Shown here piece after piece: positions 61,300 to 64,000 of a DNA stretch of 64,000 nucleotides. The first letter of the stretch is position 1, and the number at the start of each line of letters is the position of its first letter. The DNA comes from Oreocharis arfaki (taxonomy: Eukaryota > Chordata > Aves > Passeriformes > Paramythiidae), in assembly GCA_013398015.1 (NCBI GenBank), contig VZRR01009807.1:1-64000 (forward strand). Reading direction: 5' to 3'. The notes beneath the pieces are model-generated. The model made no database searches. It was not told the DNA's origin and worked only from the letters and a program-made list of their open reading frames with translations. A program made the translations under genes and the position numbers.

Positions 61300-61578
61300 T
61301 TAGCTGGGCACCAAAGCCAGCTCAGGCTGGGTCACTGCTGCACTTGCACTGCTCCTTGCAAGGCTTTCCTGCACTGGTCCAGAGGGGTCCTGCTGATGAT
61401 AAGCAGCACAGCAGTACAGTGAACAGTGAAAGCAAAAAGCAGCCACCAAGGAGCACTCGGCTCTAGTATATGGCCTGGCAAGCAAGCCCCGTGGCAAGCA
61501 CTGGAACCTGACAATTAATAGCTGAACAGCAAGAACAGTGACAAATTCTGTCCAGCACATTCCAAACAAACCTGCCAT
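61300..61578 (-). pseudogene. Short leader frame inside the provirus
   Basis: A 92-codon frame starts at an ATG 16 bases past the primer binding site. Its first third is hydrophobic (GMCWTEFVTVLAVQLLIV), which could form a membrane segment, and it is rich in Cys and Ala later on. I see no gag motif. In the full reading the same frame extends back into the 5' LTR. It may be a chance frame in the leader, a remnant of a larger ORF, or a feature of the family. I do not assign a function. Confidence 0.25.
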
Positions 61579-61593
61579 TATCTTGAACCCTTT

Positions 61594-61613
61594 GAGCCCC
61601 AAGCTGGGAGCCA
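61594..61613 (-). other. Primer binding site, tRNA-Lys-like
   Basis: Minus-strand TGGCTCCCAAGCTTGGGGC sits 9 bases inside the 5' LTR end. It closely resembles the lysine-tRNA primer site used by many class II retroviruses (TGGCGCCCAACGTGGGGC), with a few changes. Confidence 0.65.
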
Positions 61614-61622
61614 AAAAAGGGC

Positions 61623-61799
61623 TGTTATAGTTTGAACCTAGCTGGCAGCTAAGCACCATGCAGCCGATCACTCACTCCTCCCATGCCAGGATGGGGGAGA
61701 GAACTGGAAGAGTAAAAGTGAAGAAAACTCCTGGGTTCATGTAAGGGAAGCTTAATGGGTAAAGCAAAAATTAATTATATCCCAGACAAAACAAGCATA
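61623..61799 (-). repeat. 5' LTR with large internal deletion (177 bp)
   Basis: The 3' side, on plus TGTTATAGTTTGAACCTAGC and onward to about 61768, matches the corresponding part of the LTR at 60506. The remaining bases, up to CCCAGACAAAACAAGCATA at 61799, match the opposite LTR end. The U3 core and any promoter it held are missing. Confidence 0.75.
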
Positions 61800-61804
61800 C
61801 AACA

Positions 61805-64000
61805 AATATAGATTAGCTGACTGAAATAACAGTTTCTTGAAATGGAGTCATTGTAGGTATCAACCCTTAAGGGGCTTTCAGCTCAGCAGAAATACAACTA
61901 GAAGAAACTAGCTTCTTGTAAGGCCCATATAATTCAGTGTAAGTGAATGAATTGTGATTAGGATGACATATGCAGCAGCTATAGTTATACCAAAAAAAAA
62001 GATGAAAGTGATTTTGCTCGTTAGAAAAATGTTTGGCTTGAATTCATGGCATTTCTGTGAAGTTACAATGCTTGGGCTTACTCAGGAGGATTGCTTTGGG
62101 TAGCAACCAAGCAAAAACTTCAAGCTGTAAAGTAATGCTGTTGTAATGCCAAAAGTGCTGAAGATGGTATGATACATGTGAGAGACATACATGTGAGGTT
62201 ATCCTATAAAATTCAGATGCTGTAGTGCCGAAAGAAAAACTAGATCAGGGAAAGCTTTGAAAAAAAAAAGAATGCTTGAAGGTGAAAGTTCACGTGTACA
62301 AAGTATACATATCTATGTTTCGATATAAACCCCCCAAATTTCTAAACCTTCCCATTAGCTTGCCACTGCAGTTAACATCTTACTCTGCTATGGCATACTA
62401 GAAACTGAGACAGTACTAGCATGCCACGACAGGTCATGAGCTAAAGTTGGTCTCGTGGATATGTTTTATCCCTTGATGGAGAGCAACTGCTTTGACTTAG
62501 CAATGAAGGGGTATTAACTCGTATCTATGTCCATGTTCTGTTGCCTGAACATAAGGCCTCCTAAAGGGAAATACCCCCTGTTCTCTTGAATAACCCAGCT
62601 CTTGCTCCATGCACCACAGACATCTTAAATATTCCCTGTCCTCACTGGGCAGGAGTTGGGTCTAAAAACCACAGTTCTCAGGCCCCTGTTACTCCCACCA
62701 GCCTTTGAAAGCGTTGAGGAGTCTCTACAGCCAGCTGCTCAGCTTCTTTTCCTTTCCCTTCACTGTTGGTGTTTCCAGTCAAAATTTTGACTGGAAAAAA
62801 TAAATATCATTGAGGGTCTGTTCCCAAATCCCCAGATATGTCTTGAAAATGAACCTCAGAGACTCATGTTCAAAACGTTGAAACATGCAGCAGGATAACA
62901 CTTCTTTTTCCTCATTAAAAAAAAAATCAAATCCTACTTGATGTAAGTATAGACTTCAAAATCACTGTGCTTTAAATCATGAGTTTGCACATCTGGAAAA
63001 TAAGATGTTCTTTTTTTTTTTTTGCTCCATGATGTGGTAGATTTCGTTCCTCTCCTCCCCTTCTTTTATTTTATTATTTTAATTTATGTCTTCTTATTTC
63101 AGAGACCCTTAGTCCTGTTGCATTTCCTGAGGAGTGAATGTTCTGGTGTACTAATGCTGCCTGATGTCTGGACCAAAGCTTAAGGCAACCCAAACACCGG
63201 CATTAAAGATCTGTGAGGTTCCTGATCTAGGTACTATTTTAATCCCGGTGCCGCTTTCATTTTGTCACTGAGAGAGAGAAAGAATCATTAGGAATGACTC
63301 TCAGGAATCTGGAAAAAAACCCTCACTGTAAAGCATTTTGCAAGGCACAACATTCATTTTAAATAAAAGGAAATCATGCCATGGCAATACTGTGATTAAA
63401 ATGCCATGGAAAAGCTTTAATAAACATCAGACATATCATGGCTATCTCTTGCTTTAATGACCACTGATTAATTATCATATGGTGCTTATGCTGAATGGTT
63501 TTCTTACAAATTAGAAATTCTGCCTCAGGCCACCAGACACTGCACTCCCAAGTGATGCACAAAATGGATGTGTGCTAAACAATGACAGGATTTGGTTCAA
63601 AATGCTGAAAGCAAGCCAAAGCAACTGCAGATGCTTGCTCTGTTCAGGGGCATCCTCTGCAGAAGGAAAGTAGAGGTTTTCAATTGCCCCACAGCACAGC
63701 TGTAGAGGGAGGTTGTGTGAGAGTTACATGGTAGGCACAAAGACATTTTAATTCCAGAGTCTCTTGCCTCCTTTGGTTAAGGTTAGAAGATGGAGTTAAA
63801 CATCCTTGCATCAGATTTGTGGCACCTTGCTTCTGGGAGACTGACAGCACGTGCAGGTAATGCAGTAGTACATACATTTGTGTGCTCTAAGGCACCTCTC
63901 AAGCAGTAGCAGAGAAGAGCTCAGACAGAGAGACCTAGGTGCCATTTCTGAAAGGTCTTGTGGAGTCTGTGATGCAAAATTTTCACAGATTGTTCAGAAG
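61805..64000. other. Non-coding, no gene recognised
   Basis: AT-rich unique sequence. A T run lies at 63012-63024. A pyrimidine-rich tract ending TTATTTCAG at about 63090-63103 looks like a splice acceptor, but the following sequence gives no recognisable exon. A perfect palindrome at 62772 is listed separately. Confidence 0.5.
62772..62797. repeat. 26-bp perfect palindrome
   Basis: The arm TTTCCAGTCAAAA is followed immediately by its exact reverse complement TTTTGACTGGAAA with no spacer. It could extrude as a cruciform or bind a symmetric protein dimer. No element boundaries surround it. Confidence 0.95.

Larger units (their letters stand above)
60501..61804 (-). mobile_element. Internally deleted ERV provirus with both LTRs
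   Basis: Minus-strand order: target duplication, 5' LTR (61799-61623), primer binding site (61613-61594), about 0.5 kb internal, purine tract (61079-61070), 3' LTR (61069-60506), target duplication. The 5-mer CAACA flanks the element on both sides (60501-60505 and 61800-61804). The 5' LTR is only 177 bp: its first 29 bases align with the start of the 3' LTR (about 72% over 32 bases) and the rest aligns with the 3' LTR end, so roughly 390 bp of its middle is gone. No gag, pol or env can be recognised inside. The element is dead or was always non-autonomous. It belongs to the same LTR family as 37725-38315. Confidence 0.85.

Noticed and set aside
1..64000. CRISPR arrays, tRNA or rRNA genes, bacterial operons
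   Set aside because: No regularly spaced repeats with unique spacers, no cloverleaf-type sequence with the usual T-loop box, and the sequence is clearly vertebrate non-coding DNA.

Overview
The window looks like a bird chromosome: AT-rich vertebrate non-coding DNA with CR1 LINE fragments throughout (the avian hallmark), avian-type endogenous retrovirus (ERV) LTRs, a few microsatellites and two CpG islands. I could not identify any protein-coding exon with confidence. Bacterial-style features (operons, ribosome binding sites, CRISPR arrays) are absent, and I found no tRNA or rRNA gene. Most open frames are chance frames or frames inside repeats.

Layout: 1-10.4 kb is intergenic or intronic DNA with two CR1 pieces (1.65-2.19 and 4.09-4.69 kb) and one older LINE piece near 3.1 kb. 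At about 10.9-11.8 kb a CpG island is interrupted by a 472-base run of N, the strongest sign of a gene promoter; its first exon may lie in the gap. From 11.8 to 37.7 kb the sequence is mostly unique, with CR1 pieces at 14.6, 19.4, 21.6, 27.5 and 32.8 kb.

From 37.7 kb the repeat load rises. There is a 591-bp solo LTR with a 5-bp target-site duplication (37.7-38.3 kb), a second, unrelated short LTR with TATA, CCAAT and polyadenylation signals (41.06-41.37 kb), a 1.46-kb CR1 copy with a decayed reverse transcriptase (43.0-44.5 kb), and a second CpG island (48.8-49.3 kb). At 53.6-57.1 kb there is a composite block: an ERV internal fragment, a tandem repeat with an exact 187-bp period, degenerate possibly gag-like sequence, and a candidate LTR. 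At 60.5-61.8 kb lies an internally deleted provirus on the minus strand whose boundaries can be read from the sequence: matching 5-bp flanks, a 3' LTR, a purine-rich tract, a lysine-tRNA-like primer binding site, and a 5' LTR that has lost most of its U3.

No pathway joins these features. The biology visible here is transposon insertion, decay and LTR recombination, plus two possible promoter regions. The most useful leads are the compact provirus, the 187-bp tandem repeat, the CpG island hidden by the assembly gap, and a 26-bp perfect palindrome at 62.77 kb. Repeat identities come from recognising family phrases, not from a database search.
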